NCBI GenBank assembly: GCA_041623895.1
Contig: JBFJVZ010000186.1
Location: 1-13,871, forward strand
DNA length: 13,871 bases
Source of the DNA: JBFJVZ01 sp041623895
GTDB lineage: Bacteria > Planctomycetota > Planctomycetia > Pirellulales > Pirellulaceae
Direction of reading: 5' to 3'
Shown here: positions 1-6,790 of the stretch, one piece after another
Layout of the letters: the number at the start of each line of letters is the position of its first letter
Position numbering within the stretch: position 1 is the stretch's first letter
Translations under genes and position numbers: made by a program
Notes under the pieces: generated by a model
Databases searched by the model: none
What the model was told of the DNA's origin: nothing
What the model saw: the letters and a program-made list of their open reading frames with translations, nothing else

Positions 1-2
1 CA

Positions 3-953
3 CCGCAGGCAACCGGAGTTGGCACGAACTATCTAGACGTCTGTCGCGCGGCAACTGGCGAGGACTCGATCTTCGCACCGCGCGCATGCATTGGTATTGA
101 AGAAGTCCTGAATGGTTCGCGAGAGACCTACAAACTCGAGTACCCCTGCCACGCCCCAAACCAGGAACGCTGGTTCCTGCTTTTCGTGTCGCGGTTGAAG
201 GATTCCGCTGATGCAGTCGTGACCGCTCATTTTTCCATCACGGAAAGAAAACTGGTCGAACGACAGTTGGCCGAAGCGGAGCGACTGGCGGGGATTGGGC
301 AAGCGATGCAAGGATTGAGCCACGAAGGACGAAACGCGCTGCAACGTGCTCAAGGTTGTATCGATCTATTGCGACAGCATGTGGAGCACGATCCCGAGGC
401 GACGCATCTTCTTGAGAGAATCGAGGCTGCGCAACATCATCTGCTAGGCCTTTACGAAGAGGTAAAGAGTTACGCGGCGCCGATCACGCTGAAGTGTCGT
501 CCGTACTGTTTGCATGAGATTGTCGACGAAGTCTGGTCTGCTCTGCAGCCGCAGTGGACGCGGGCCAAGCTCAAGCACAGGCGTCCCGCAGCCGAGTCGA
601 TCTGCTATGCGGATGCGGCCGCATTCAGTCAGGTCTTGAGGTCGCTTTTAGAAAACGCCTTGACAACGGGTGTGCAGTCACCGGAGATCGAAGTGTCGTA
701 CGCGGATAGCGAGTTGAACGGAAAACCGGCCATCATGATCATCGTCGATGACAACGGCCCAGGCCTTGGTGCCGAAGACGAGGAAAGAGTCTTTGAGCCC
801 TTTTTTACGACTAAGCAGCGGGGCACAGGTCTTGGCCTTGCCATCGCCAGAAGGATCGTTTCGGCGCACGGTGGTCAGATTGGTTTTGATCCCCAACGAG
901 ACCAGGGCGCATCGGTCCGCATTATTTTGCCCTTAGCTGGCCCGGAATCTTGA
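3..953 (+). CDS. PAS-domain sensor histidine kinase, 5' end outside the window
   Basis: The frame is open from the first complete codon at base 3, so the gene starts upstream; a GTG at 186 lies inside the PAS domain and is not the start. Counting from base 3, residues about 1-80 are the end of a PAS domain (VGTNYLDVCRAA, then EYPCHAPNQERWFLL, ending in the FSITERK linker). An H box follows (GLSHEGRNALQ, candidate phosphoacceptor His107). The catalytic ATPase domain shows the N box (SLLENAL, Asn218), G1 (DDNGPGLG, 249-256), F box (FEPFFTTK, 264-271) and G2 (GTGLGLAI, 274-281). The enzyme should autophosphorylate on His and pass the phosphate to a response regulator, but none is visible; it may lie upstream. 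No membrane segment is seen in the visible part. The gene is convergent with the next one, 15 bases away. The family is clear; the signal sensed is unknown. Confidence 0.93.
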   Translation, partial: PQATGVGTNYLDVCRAATGEDSIFAPRACIGIEEVLNGSRETYKLEYPCHAPNQERWFLLFVSRLKDSADAVVTAHFSITERKLVERQLAEAERLAGIGQAMQGLSHEGRNALQRAQGCIDLLRQHVEHDPEATHLLERIEAAQHHLLGLYEEVKSYAAPITLKCRPYCLHEIVDEVWSALQPQWTRAKLKHRRPAAESICYADAAAFSQVLRSLLENALTTGVQSPEIEVSYADSELNGKPAIMIIVDDNGPGLGAEDEERVFEPFFTTKQRGTGLGLAIARRIVSAHGGQIGFDPQRDQGASVRIILPLAGPES

Positions 954-968
954 GCAGCGCGGTATCCG

Positions 969-2261
969 CTAGGTTTCTTGCAATGAGGTAGCTGAGGCGG
1001 CTGGTGTGCTGGTTTGATTCAAGCATTTGCCGATGTGACGGACGGCTTGACGCAATCGTTGTTCATTTTCAACCAGTGACATCCGCAAATAGCCTTCGCC
1101 GGCGGCGCCAAAGCCACTGCCCGGACTGACGGCGACATTGCCTTCTTCCAGCAGTTTCATTGCGAAGTCCATCGTGCTCATCGAACTGAGCCAAGGTTCG
1201 GGAATCTTGGTCCAAACAAACATTCCCGCTTTGGGTGGATCGACAGACCAGCCCAGCCGATTCAAACCGCTGACCAAGACATCCCGACGCCGTTGGTAGA
1301 TTTTGGATTGTTTTTCCACGGTCGACTCGGTCTCGCGAAGCGCGACGATCGCAGCGATCTGAATGGCTTGAAACATCCCGTAATCGTAATAGCCTTTGAT
1401 GGTCCCCAGGCCGCGAATCATTTCGGCATTGCCGGCGCAAAAGCCGACTCTCCAGCCGGCCATGTTGTAACCCTTGCTCATGGTCGTGAATTCGACGCCG
1501 ATATCGCGGGCACCCGGAGCCGCCAGGAAGCTTGGTGGGTGATATCCCTCGAAGGCCACGTCGGCGTAAGCGAAATCGTGAATCACCATGAAGCCGTATT
1601 TCTTGGCAAGCCGAACGACTTCGACAAAGAATTCCGGCTCGACCACCGCCGAGGAAGGATTATGGGGGTAGTTGACGATTAAGACTTTCGGAGTCGGCGC
1701 AAGATGCTCGCAAGTGTAAGCAACGTTGCGGAGAAATTTTTCCGAATCGGCAACATCCAAGGAGACCACATTTCCCGAGGCCAGGATCACGCCGTACATG
1801 TGCACCGGAAAATAGGGCGAGGGAATCATGGCTGTATCACCAGGCCCCATCAGAGCCAGGCACATGTGCGAGAAACCTTCTTTGCTGCCCAAGCAGGCGA
1901 TGATTTCGCATTCCGGATCAAGCCGGACTCCGTATCGACGATGATATTTGCCGGCAACTTCACGCCGCAGATTGGTGATCCCATGGGACATGCTGTAGCC
2001 GTGGTTGCCAACATCGGCGGCGGCCTCGGCCAGTTTTTCGATCACAATCGGATCGGGCGGATCGGAGGGATTGCCCATCCCCAGATCGATCACATCGTCG
2101 CCGGCACGTCGCTTGCGGTACAGCGACGCGTTGATTCGCCCAAACATGTAGGGCGGTAGACGGTTGACGCGCGAGGCATAGCGGACCTCGAACGGCTGCG
2201 GGACTGGATCGGTCGTCGGCGCTTGGATCGCCGGCCCGTCGATATTGAATGGTTCGCTCAT
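969..2261 (-). CDS. alaC: PLP-dependent class I/II aminotransferase, AlaC-like
   Basis: This 430-residue protein is a fold-type I aminotransferase of the AlaC group, which in E. coli makes alanine from pyruvate and glutamate. Matches to that group, from memory, include RVNRLPPYMF (31-40), HGYSMSHGITNLRR (87-100), GSKEGF (125-130), the PLP-contacting NYPHNPS with Asn201, HDFAYAD (228-234), the Schiff-base Lys263 in TMSKGYNMAGWR, IKGYYDYG (288-295) and the substrate-carboxylate Arg393 in YLRMSL. It should be cytosolic and dimeric. The first 30 residues are a poorly conserved, proline-rich extension compared with AlaC. Relatives are often annotated LL-diaminopimelate aminotransferase, an enzyme planctomycetes may use for lysine and peptidoglycan precursors; sequence reading alone cannot exclude that. 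The ATG start at 2261 has only a weak purine-rich stretch upstream (AAGATCAACAAAGACG). The upstream gap of 187 bases to the esterase holds only a 6-base-pair stem (2287-2292 with 2302-2307). Confidence 0.9.
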   Translation of the reverse strand: MSEPFNIDGPAIQAPTTDPVPQPFEVRYASRVNRLPPYMFGRINASLYRKRRAGDDVIDLGMGNPSDPPDPIVIEKLAEAAADVGNHGYSMSHGITNLRREVAGKYHRRYGVRLDPECEIIACLGSKEGFSHMCLALMGPGDTAMIPSPYFPVHMYGVILASGNVVSLDVADSEKFLRNVAYTCEHLAPTPKVLIVNYPHNPSSAVVEPEFFVEVVRLAKKYGFMVIHDFAYADVAFEGYHPPSFLAAPGARDIGVEFTTMSKGYNMAGWRVGFCAGNAEMIRGLGTIKGYYDYGMFQAIQIAAIVALRETESTVEKQSKIYQRRRDVLVSGLNRLGWSVDPPKAGMFVWTKIPEPWLSSMSTMDFAMKLLEEGNVAVSPGSGFGAAGEGYLRMSLVENEQRLRQAVRHIGKCLNQTSTPAASATSLQET

Positions 2262-2448
2262 CGTCTTTGTTGATCTTAGGGAAATTGTCTTCGGCAGCGC
2301 TGAAGACCCTGATGCATTCTCGACCAGACTCGCGATCTATCCCAGGGGTTACCGTTGTTTTGCAGCGAAAGTAAGGAGAGTTGCAAAAACAGCTCCGAAT
2401 TCTTCCGGATTCCACTGTTTCAGCCACGTGCTCCGTTCAGCCAGGGGC

Positions 2449-3189
2449 TCAGTTTTCCAGCTTGTGCTCCAGCAACCACTGATAAAGCTCTGGATTGTCG
2501 TAGGTTTCGGTCCAGGAGTCGTGCCCCGCGTCCTCATACACCGTTAGCCTGGCCTCGATATTATTTTGCTTCAGAACATCGATCATCTCCTTCGATTCGC
2601 TCAGCGGCACGACGCGATCTTTGCCGCCGTGAAATGCCCAGGTTGGAGTGGTGATCGACTTGGTGTACCGCGCAGCGATCGCGTTGCCGCCTCCGCAGAT
2701 CGGCGCAATGGCCGCCAGCCGCTTTGATTCGCGCGACGCCAGCGCCCAAGTGCCAAAACCACCCATGCTTAGCCCGGTCACGTAAATCCGCTGCTTGTCG
2801 ACTTTGTAATTTGCTTCGATGTGATCCAGTAACCCGCTCAGCTCGGTCGCGTCCCACCAGGCGCCCAACTTGCACTGCGGTGAAACAACGATGAACGGAA
2901 AATGTTTTCCAGCGGCAATCAGCTTGGGTGGCCCATGGACTTTCACCAGGTCCAGATTGTCGTTGCTTCGTTCTCCGGCTCCATGAAGGAACAACAGCAG
3001 CGGATGTTTGTCCAGTTGGTGATACTCTTTTGGCAGGTAGAGCAGAAAGCGGTGCTTAGTAAGAATGTTAACTTCGCAAGAAGCTCCCGTTTGGACTCCC
3101 GCGGTTACGGTTGCATCCTGAGCGAGCGCCGTGTTGGTGACGGCAATCGCGACAAAAACGGCGATCAGGGACGGCATCGTTGTATTCAT
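2449..3189 (-). CDS. Secreted alpha/beta-hydrolase, esterase/dienelactone-hydrolase-like
   Basis: This 246-residue protein starts with a Sec signal peptide whose likely cleavage is after ALA23 (TNTALA|QD). The body is an alpha/beta-hydrolase of the polyhydroxybutyrate-depolymerase / feruloyl-esterase / prolyl-oligopeptidase-C-terminal kind. The oxyanion-hole motif HGAGE is at 69-73, the nucleophile elbow GLSMGG holds Ser141, and the acid and base of the triad are Asp191 (HGGKDRVVP) and His223 (AGHDSW). The complete triad suggests an active exported esterase or depolymerase; Cys38, Cys106 and Cys165 might form a disulfide. The length is that of a single-domain enzyme with no extra module. The start is ATG 3189; an in-frame ATG four codons later would also leave a workable signal peptide. 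It is divergent from the membrane-protein gene at 3319, and a 7-base inverted repeat lies 33 bases upstream of the start. The substrate cannot be read from the sequence. Confidence 0.88.
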   Translation of the reverse strand: MNTTMPSLIAVFVAIAVTNTALAQDATVTAGVQTGASCEVNILTKHRFLLYLPKEYHQLDKHPLLLFLHGAGERSNDNLDLVKVHGPPKLIAAGKHFPFIVVSPQCKLGAWWDATELSGLLDHIEANYKVDKQRIYVTGLSMGGFGTWALASRESKRLAAIAPICGGGNAIAARYTKSITTPTWAFHGGKDRVVPLSESKEMIDVLKQNNIEARLTVYEDAGHDSWTETYDNPELYQWLLEHKLEN

Positions 3190-3221
3190 CGAATTTCAGT
3201 TGGTTAGGCGTTGTAATCCAG

Positions 3222-3242
3222 GCTGTGATCTCTGCTCACAGC
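3222..3242. promoter_or_regulatory. CRP-like inverted repeat in a divergent promoter region
   Basis: A perfect 7-base inverted repeat, GCTGTGA (3222-3228) and TCACAGC (3236-3242), is separated by 7 bases. The core TGTGA...TCACA has the half-sites of the Crp/Fnr family, but the classical spacer is 6, not 7. It lies between the divergent starts at 3189 and 3319. A -10-like TATACT is at 3274-3279 on the plus strand, with no clear -35. It could be an operator or a hairpin in the 5' leader of the esterase transcript. Confidence 0.4.
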
Positions 3243-3318
3243 GAATCAATCAAGCTAAGAATGGTCAGTAGTTTATACTGTCGCGCTGTTGCGATCCAAC
3301 GAAGCCTTACTTCTAATC

Positions 3319-3906
3319 ATGCCAGACGAAAAAACCGATGCCGGAAGCGACCGCGACTTACCCCGTGGTGAAAGTCAGCTCGACGTTCGTGATGCCTATC
3401 GCTCACCACTCATCGCTGCGGACGACGAAGTAACTCGAAACCAGTCTCAGTTCAGCCTTCGTGGCATGTTCGCATTGACGGCTGCGTTCGCTTTGTGGCT
3501 TTTCTTGCTTCCGGATTTCCGACGTGAGCCGATCGCGATTGCTGTCTATTGGACGATCGCGATCGTGGCTGGGATTTGCGGACATCTCATCTACACATAT
3601 TTGTTCCCTTGGCGGGGAACAGTTCTGACCAGTCTGGCGGTACTGTCCGTGGTGATCTTCACCTCGCTGGCAGCCATGTTTGGGGCTGGCGACGATGTCA
3701 TCAACATTCTGATCATTCCGATCGACCTGTTCATGCAGCAACGCTGGCCGGCGCGGATACGCACTACAGTTCCCGTTTTCGCGTGCATTGCAGCTCTTGC
3801 GGCCGCTCACCCCATCAAGCCCGGCTTGATCAGTGCGATCCTTACGTCGACTGGCATTTTGATGTGGTACGGACTGGTAGCGGTGATTGCGGCCAGCGCG
3901 GGCTAA
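3319..3906 (+). CDS. Small multi-spanning membrane protein, function unknown
   Basis: I do not recognise a named family with a known function. The 195-residue product has a hydrophilic N-terminal tail of about 46 residues with the motif AYRSP (26-30), then QFSLRGMFALT leading into the first membrane segment (about 48-65). Further segments lie at about 71-95, 101-120, 126-139, 150-164 and 168-192. A short tail with an (N/A)-Y-x-(S/A)-P motif followed by F-S-L-R and a hydrophobic stretch is, as I recall, a recurring pattern in planctomycete hypothetical membrane proteins. The ATG at 3319 is preferred over an in-frame TTG at 3289, which would only add 10 residues; neither has a clear ribosome binding site. 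The next gene on the same strand starts 232 bases later. That gap is AT-rich in its middle, with GATTAA at 3974, 3988 and 4020, and I see nothing firm in it. Confidence 0.75.
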   Translation: MPDEKTDAGSDRDLPRGESQLDVRDAYRSPLIAADDEVTRNQSQFSLRGMFALTAAFALWLFLLPDFRREPIAIAVYWTIAIVAGICGHLIYTYLFPWRGTVLTSLAVLSVVIFTSLAAMFGAGDDVINILIIPIDLFMQQRWPARIRTTVPVFACIAALAAAHPIKPGLISAILTSTGILMWYGLVAVIAASAG

Positions 3907-4138
3907 CACAAACCGAAATATCTTCGGCATTGAAAGTTGGCTCCCCATCTTGGACGTGCCCCTCTACAAAAGCGATTAAGATCCTCTGATTAATTCCATC
4001 TGCTGAACCGCGGCGGATCGATTAACGAAGCGAAACATGAGTGTCGCAAGATTCAGTGACTTGTGTTGCGGTCGGCCAGGCATTAGCCTCACCTGACTGA
4101 TCAAGGAACGCCCCGAACCACCGACACCGGAAAACGCA

Positions 4139-4675
4139 ATGTCACGACAGAAATTTGTGCCCCACTTGCTGATTTCATTTGTTTGTCTCGGTGTGATTTC
4201 CAGCGGTTGCGGAACGGGACAGCGGGGGGAGCAAGCGGAAATCGAAGTCGCACCGTCAGAAGACCCGTCAGCTGAGTCCTCTCAAACGCTTGAAGTGGTG
4301 GAAGCACCCGAGAGCATGGATGACATGAAGTTGATGGTCAAAGCATCCATTGACCATCATAAAATGCATGGAAAAGGACCCTCCGACTGGGACAGCTTTA
4401 TCAGTTGGGCTGAAGCGAATGATCCCGAGTGCGTCGGTGCACTGCAGAGTTTGCGTAAAGCCGGCGTCGTGTTTTTCTGTGAACAGGAAGCGATGAAGGC
4501 GACCATGGGCCAGTCGAACTCCATTTTTGCCTATTACCCATCCGTGCCCGAAAAGGGCGGTGTTGTCGCTTTGATGATTGGCAGTGTGAGGGAAATGTCG
4601 GCGGAAGATTTCGGGAAAATGCTCGGGCTTCAACAACAAAGAGACCCCGTTAATGTCGCCAAAAAATCTAACTAG
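4139..4675 (+). CDS. Small putative lipoprotein, function unknown
   Basis: The 178-residue product begins with a positively charged, hydrophobic leader ending in ISSGC, so Cys24 is a plausible lipidation site, although Ser at -3 makes the lipobox imperfect. A low-complexity acidic linker follows (about 30-58), then a compact domain with DHHKMHGKGPSDWDSFISWAE and a C-terminal YYPSVPEKGGVVALMIGSVREMSAEDF. The pattern of a GG-V-V-x-L-x-x-G-S-V-R-x-M strand before a short helix resembles many short planctomycete hypothetical proteins as I recall them, but I know no function. The ATG has a weak GGA about 8 bases upstream. It is followed 61 bases later by the propeller gene on the same strand, so the two may be cotranscribed. 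If export is real, the protein faces the periplasm attached to a membrane. Confidence 0.7.
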   Translation: MSRQKFVPHLLISFVCLGVISSGCGTGQRGEQAEIEVAPSEDPSAESSQTLEVVEAPESMDDMKLMVKASIDHHKMHGKGPSDWDSFISWAEANDPECVGALQSLRKAGVVFFCEQEAMKATMGQSNSIFAYYPSVPEKGGVVALMIGSVREMSAEDFGKMLGLQQQRDPVNVAKKSN

Positions 4676-4736
4676 ACCCCAGCCCAAATAACTCCATCCG
4701 GCTTTTCAAAGCTTGGATACAACTTCTAGCCAGAAA

Positions 4737-5687
4737 ATGATTATGACGCGCCTTGTATTTCTCGTTGCAATTGCAAGTCTCTGTCTTACTGCCAACGCGT
4801 TGGCTGAGCATCGTGTGCTCCTGCAAGGTGGTGGGCGGCTGGCAATCGTCGAAGTTGATGGATCGATCAGCTGGGAGATGAAATGGGGTCCGATTCATGA
4901 CATCCATGTGCTCACCAGCGGCAATATCTTGACTCGCCAAGGCCGCACTGCCGTTGTCGAAATCGACCGCGAAACGAAAGAAGTGATCTGGTCCTACGAC
5001 AGTGCCAAGAGCGAACAGAACAAAGGCAAGCCTGTTGAAATCCACGCCTTTCAGCCATTGGAAAACGGCAACATCATGATTGCCGAATCTGGATCAGCCC
5101 GGATTATCGAAATCGATCGCGACGGAACGATCCAAAAAGAGATCCCGCTGGTTGTGAACCATCCAAGCACTCATTCGGATACACGCCTGGTCCGCAAACT
5201 TGCTTCCGGCAACTATTTGGTTGCGCATGAAAATGATGGTGTGGTCCGCGAATACGACGGCGAATCCGGCAAGGTCGTTTGGGAATACGATGTACCGATG
5301 TTCGGCAAGCAGGCACGGGGTGGACATGGACCGGAAGCATTCGGTGATCGTCTGTTTGCGGCACTGCGACTGAACAATGGCAACACTTTGATTGCCACCG
5401 GGAACGGTCACAGCGTCCTGGAAGTGACCCCGGAGAAAGAAATTGTCTGGCAAATTCATCAAGACGATTTACCTCAGATTCGCCTGGCCTGGGTGACGAC
5501 TTTGGAAGTCTTGCCAAACGGAAACTACGTGATCGGAAACTGTCACGCGGGCTCGGGCCAGCCCTTGCTGGTCGAAATCGAGCCCAAATCGAAACGCGTG
5601 GTCTGGAGATTCGATCGCTTCGACGATTTCGGCAACTCGGTATCCAATTCACTATTGCTGGACGCGGCGGGCAAGTCGATCAGATAG
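4737..5687 (+). CDS. Secreted beta-propeller protein (PQQ/arylsulfotransferase-like repeats)
   Basis: With the ATG at 4737 the product has 316 residues. An upstream TTG at 4713 is rejected because it places eight polar residues before the signal sequence; ATG 4743 is equally possible. A signal peptide runs to about residue 23 (TANALA|EH). The rest is repetitive: S/N-GN-[ITY]-[LMV] motifs recur at residues 61, 110, 157, 214 and 261, each followed by a V-x-E-[IVY] strand and most by a closing [IV]-[VI]-W-x-[YFI] strand (VIWSYD, VVWEYD, IVWQIH, VVWRFD). This spacing of about 47-57 residues per repeat indicates a propeller of about six blades. The GN-x-L-I repeats resemble arylsulfotransferase-type and PQQ-like propellers, but I see no catalytic His signature, so a binding or scaffold role is as likely as an enzyme. 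It is probably periplasmic. A 216-base gap separates it from the nickel SOD gene. Confidence 0.82.
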   Translation: MIMTRLVFLVAIASLCLTANALAEHRVLLQGGGRLAIVEVDGSISWEMKWGPIHDIHVLTSGNILTRQGRTAVVEIDRETKEVIWSYDSAKSEQNKGKPVEIHAFQPLENGNIMIAESGSARIIEIDRDGTIQKEIPLVVNHPSTHSDTRLVRKLASGNYLVAHENDGVVREYDGESGKVVWEYDVPMFGKQARGGHGPEAFGDRLFAALRLNNGNTLIATGNGHSVLEVTPEKEIVWQIHQDDLPQIRLAWVTTLEVLPNGNYVIGNCHAGSGQPLLVEIEPKSKRVVWRFDRFDDFGNSVSNSLLLDAAGKSIR

Positions 5688-5832
5688 GATTACGCACCGC
5701 GGACGCCGCCAGTCCGCTCCGTCGTGTTGAGGCTGACCGCGTGTGCATGCTCCGCACAAGGCAGTGAAACTTTCCCGACAAATTACCGTTCCCGACGTCG
5801 TCGCACGCTCGTCAGGTGTTTATATTGACTGC

Positions 5833-5860
5833 GACAAATCGCTGACGATTGGCGATTGTC
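5833..5860. promoter_or_regulatory. Imperfect inverted repeat upstream of the nickel SOD gene
   Basis: GACAAATCGC (5833-5842) can pair with GCGATTGTC (5852-5860) with one bulged A and a 9-base spacer. It starts 7 bases after a TATATT (5821-5826) that could be a -10 box, so it would lie at or just after a transcription start. That is a fitting place for an operator, perhaps for a metal-responsive repressor such as a Fur/Nur-family protein, or for a leader hairpin. No -35 box at proper spacing is seen. Confidence 0.3.
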
Positions 5861-5891
5861 CTCGTACGGAATTGAGTTAACAACCAACCTT

Positions 5892-5895
5892 GGAG
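5892..5895 (+). promoter_or_regulatory. Ribosome binding site of the nickel SOD gene
   Basis: GGAG lies 8 bases before ATG 5904. It is the clearest Shine-Dalgarno sequence on the plus strand of this window and decides the start against an in-frame TTG at 5856. Confidence 0.65.
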
Positions 5896-5903
5896 CCCGA
5901 AAC

Positions 5904-6365
5904 ATGATCCGTTCTTTGCTTTCTGTTGTTGTTCTGTGTGTCACCGCCAGCGTCGCCCTGGCTCACTGCCAGGTCCCTTGCGGCATTTACGGTGACCAGC
6001 TGCGATTCGAGCAGATGTTGGAAGACGAACACACGATCTCCAAGGCCCAGTTGCAAATGGCTGAGTTGATGGAAACGGAGGTCGATGCTCAGGCGGTGAA
6101 CCAAATGTCACGTTGGGTGACGACCAAGGAAGAACATGCGACCAAGATTCAAAACACGATCTGTCATTACTTCATGGCTCAAAGAATCAAACCTGATAGC
6201 GAGGGCTATGCCAAGAAGTTAGCAGCGGCTCACGCTGTGATCGTGGCGGCGATGAAAGCCAAGCAATCGGCAGACCCAGAAACGGCGAAAGTATTGGAGA
6301 AAGCGATCTTTGACCTGTACCGAGCTTATGAAGGCAAAGAGCCGGCGTTCGATCATAAGCATTGA
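5904..6365 (+). CDS. sodN: Nickel superoxide dismutase with a Sec signal peptide
   Basis: The 153-residue precursor carries the nickel-hook signature HCQVPCGIY directly after a 20-residue hydrophobic leader ending in AXA (SVALA|H). In the known enzyme the mature chain begins with His-1, and nickel is bound by the His-1 amine and side chain, the Cys-2 amide and thiolate, and the Cys-6 thiolate. Here these are His21, Cys22 and Cys26 of the precursor; Pro25, Gly27 and Tyr29 are also kept. The helical part contains SRWVTTKEEHATKIQ and HYFMAQRIKP, as in marine bacterial NiSODs. The mature length would be 133 residues, slightly longer than the 117 of the Streptomyces enzyme, with a His-rich end (DHKH). 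It should disproportionate superoxide to oxygen and peroxide as a hexamer, here outside the cytoplasm. No sodX-type protease gene is adjacent. The start is set by GGAG 8 bases before ATG 5904. Confidence 0.93.
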   Translation: MIRSLLSVVVLCVTASVALAHCQVPCGIYGDQLRFEQMLEDEHTISKAQLQMAELMETEVDAQAVNQMSRWVTTKEEHATKIQNTICHYFMAQRIKPDSEGYAKKLAAAHAVIVAAMKAKQSADPETAKVLEKAIFDLYRAYEGKEPAFDHKH

Positions 6366-6392
6366 TCGATCGATCTCTCGAAAAGACTCCGG

Positions 6393-6560
6393 TTATTTTC
6401 GTTTGCCAATCATGATGAACAGGCCACCTTCTCGGTTGCCTGTCAGGATCATGTGCATTTGAATGGCAGCCAATGTGACCTTGTCCGACCTCTGACCCAG
6501 CCCTCCGCCACGTTGTGGGCAATGAAGTGCGTCGGCATGGCGTCGAAAATGATCTAACAT
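6393..6560 (-). CDS. Possible 55-codon small ORF, or part of a dispersed repeat
   Basis: This ORF would encode 55 residues, beginning MLDHFRRHADAL and ending LTGNREGGLFIMIGKRK. It is in the same frame as the DUF5989 gene just upstream on this strand: from the TAG of that gene, 72 codons stay open to the TAA at 6393-6395. The last third is hydrophobic with a basic end, which could be a membrane-touching tail. There is no Shine-Dalgarno sequence and I recognise no family. The opposite strand is also open over much of this stretch, so it could equally be a non-coding intergenic repeat. It may be a fourth gene of the carbamoyltransferase operon, a decayed gene or chance. Confidence 0.25.
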   Translation of the reverse strand: MLDHFRRHADALHCPQRGGGLGQRSDKVTLAAIQMHMILTGNREGGLFIMIGKRK

Positions 6561-6611
6561 TGGATCTGAATTGAACCCGTCACGGTGTCTGACAACAGCG
6601 GCGGTCGCGAT

Positions 6612-6776
6612 CTAAAACAGCGTATAGATGTAAGGTGTGGCCACTTGCGTGGTGAACGCTAACAAGCCGACCAGCAGCAGCAGTAACATCACGGGCAGGG
6701 GCCACCAAACCTCGTTGGCCCAACAATACGCGAAGATATCGCTGAGGAGTCGAAAAAAATGTCTGACGGCAAACAC
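6612..6776 (-). CDS. DUF5989 (SxtK-like) single-span membrane protein
   Basis: With the GTG start at 6776 the product has 54 residues. It has an amphipathic start (HFFRLLSDIFAYCW), a WW pair at 24-25, one membrane span (about 26-42) and the terminal motif ATPYIYTLF. The WW, the leucine-rich span and the P-[FY]-IYTLF end are the signature of DUF5989, a tiny family regularly found beside NodU/TobZ-type carbamoyltransferases and SxtJ. The GTG is preferred because a GAGG lies about 12 bases upstream, at the end of the preceding gene, and because the length then fits the family. A TTG at 6794 overlapping the carbamoyltransferase stop (TTGA) is possible and would add six residues. A longer frame starting at 6932 inside the carbamoyltransferase gene is a shadow upstream of this point. 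The gene sits 14 bases after the carbamoyltransferase stop. Its role is unknown; membrane docking of the enzyme is a reasonable guess. Confidence 0.85.
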   Translation of the reverse strand: MFAVRHFFRLLSDIFAYCWANEVWWPLPVMLLLLLVGLLAFTTQVATPYIYTLF

Positions 6777-6790
6777 GATCGGCGGGTTCC

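Noticed and set aside
959..969. Hairpin GCGG-TAT-CCGC between the convergent kinase and aminotransferase genes
   Set aside because: The stem is only 4 base pairs and touches the aminotransferase stop codon; too weak to call a terminator.
1293..2159. Plus-strand open frames antisense to the aminotransferase
   Set aside because: They are shadows of a well-supported coding frame and show no domain signature.
3913..3927. CCGAA/TTCGG hairpin after the membrane-protein gene
   Set aside because: Five base pairs without a T run; likely chance.
5699..5717. GCGGAC/GTCCGC stem after the propeller gene
   Set aside because: A 6-base-pair stem with a 7-base loop is in a suitable place but has no T run, so a terminator call is not supported.
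5825..5830. TTGACT as a -35 box for the nickel SOD gene
   Set aside because: No acceptable -10 box lies 16-18 bases downstream.
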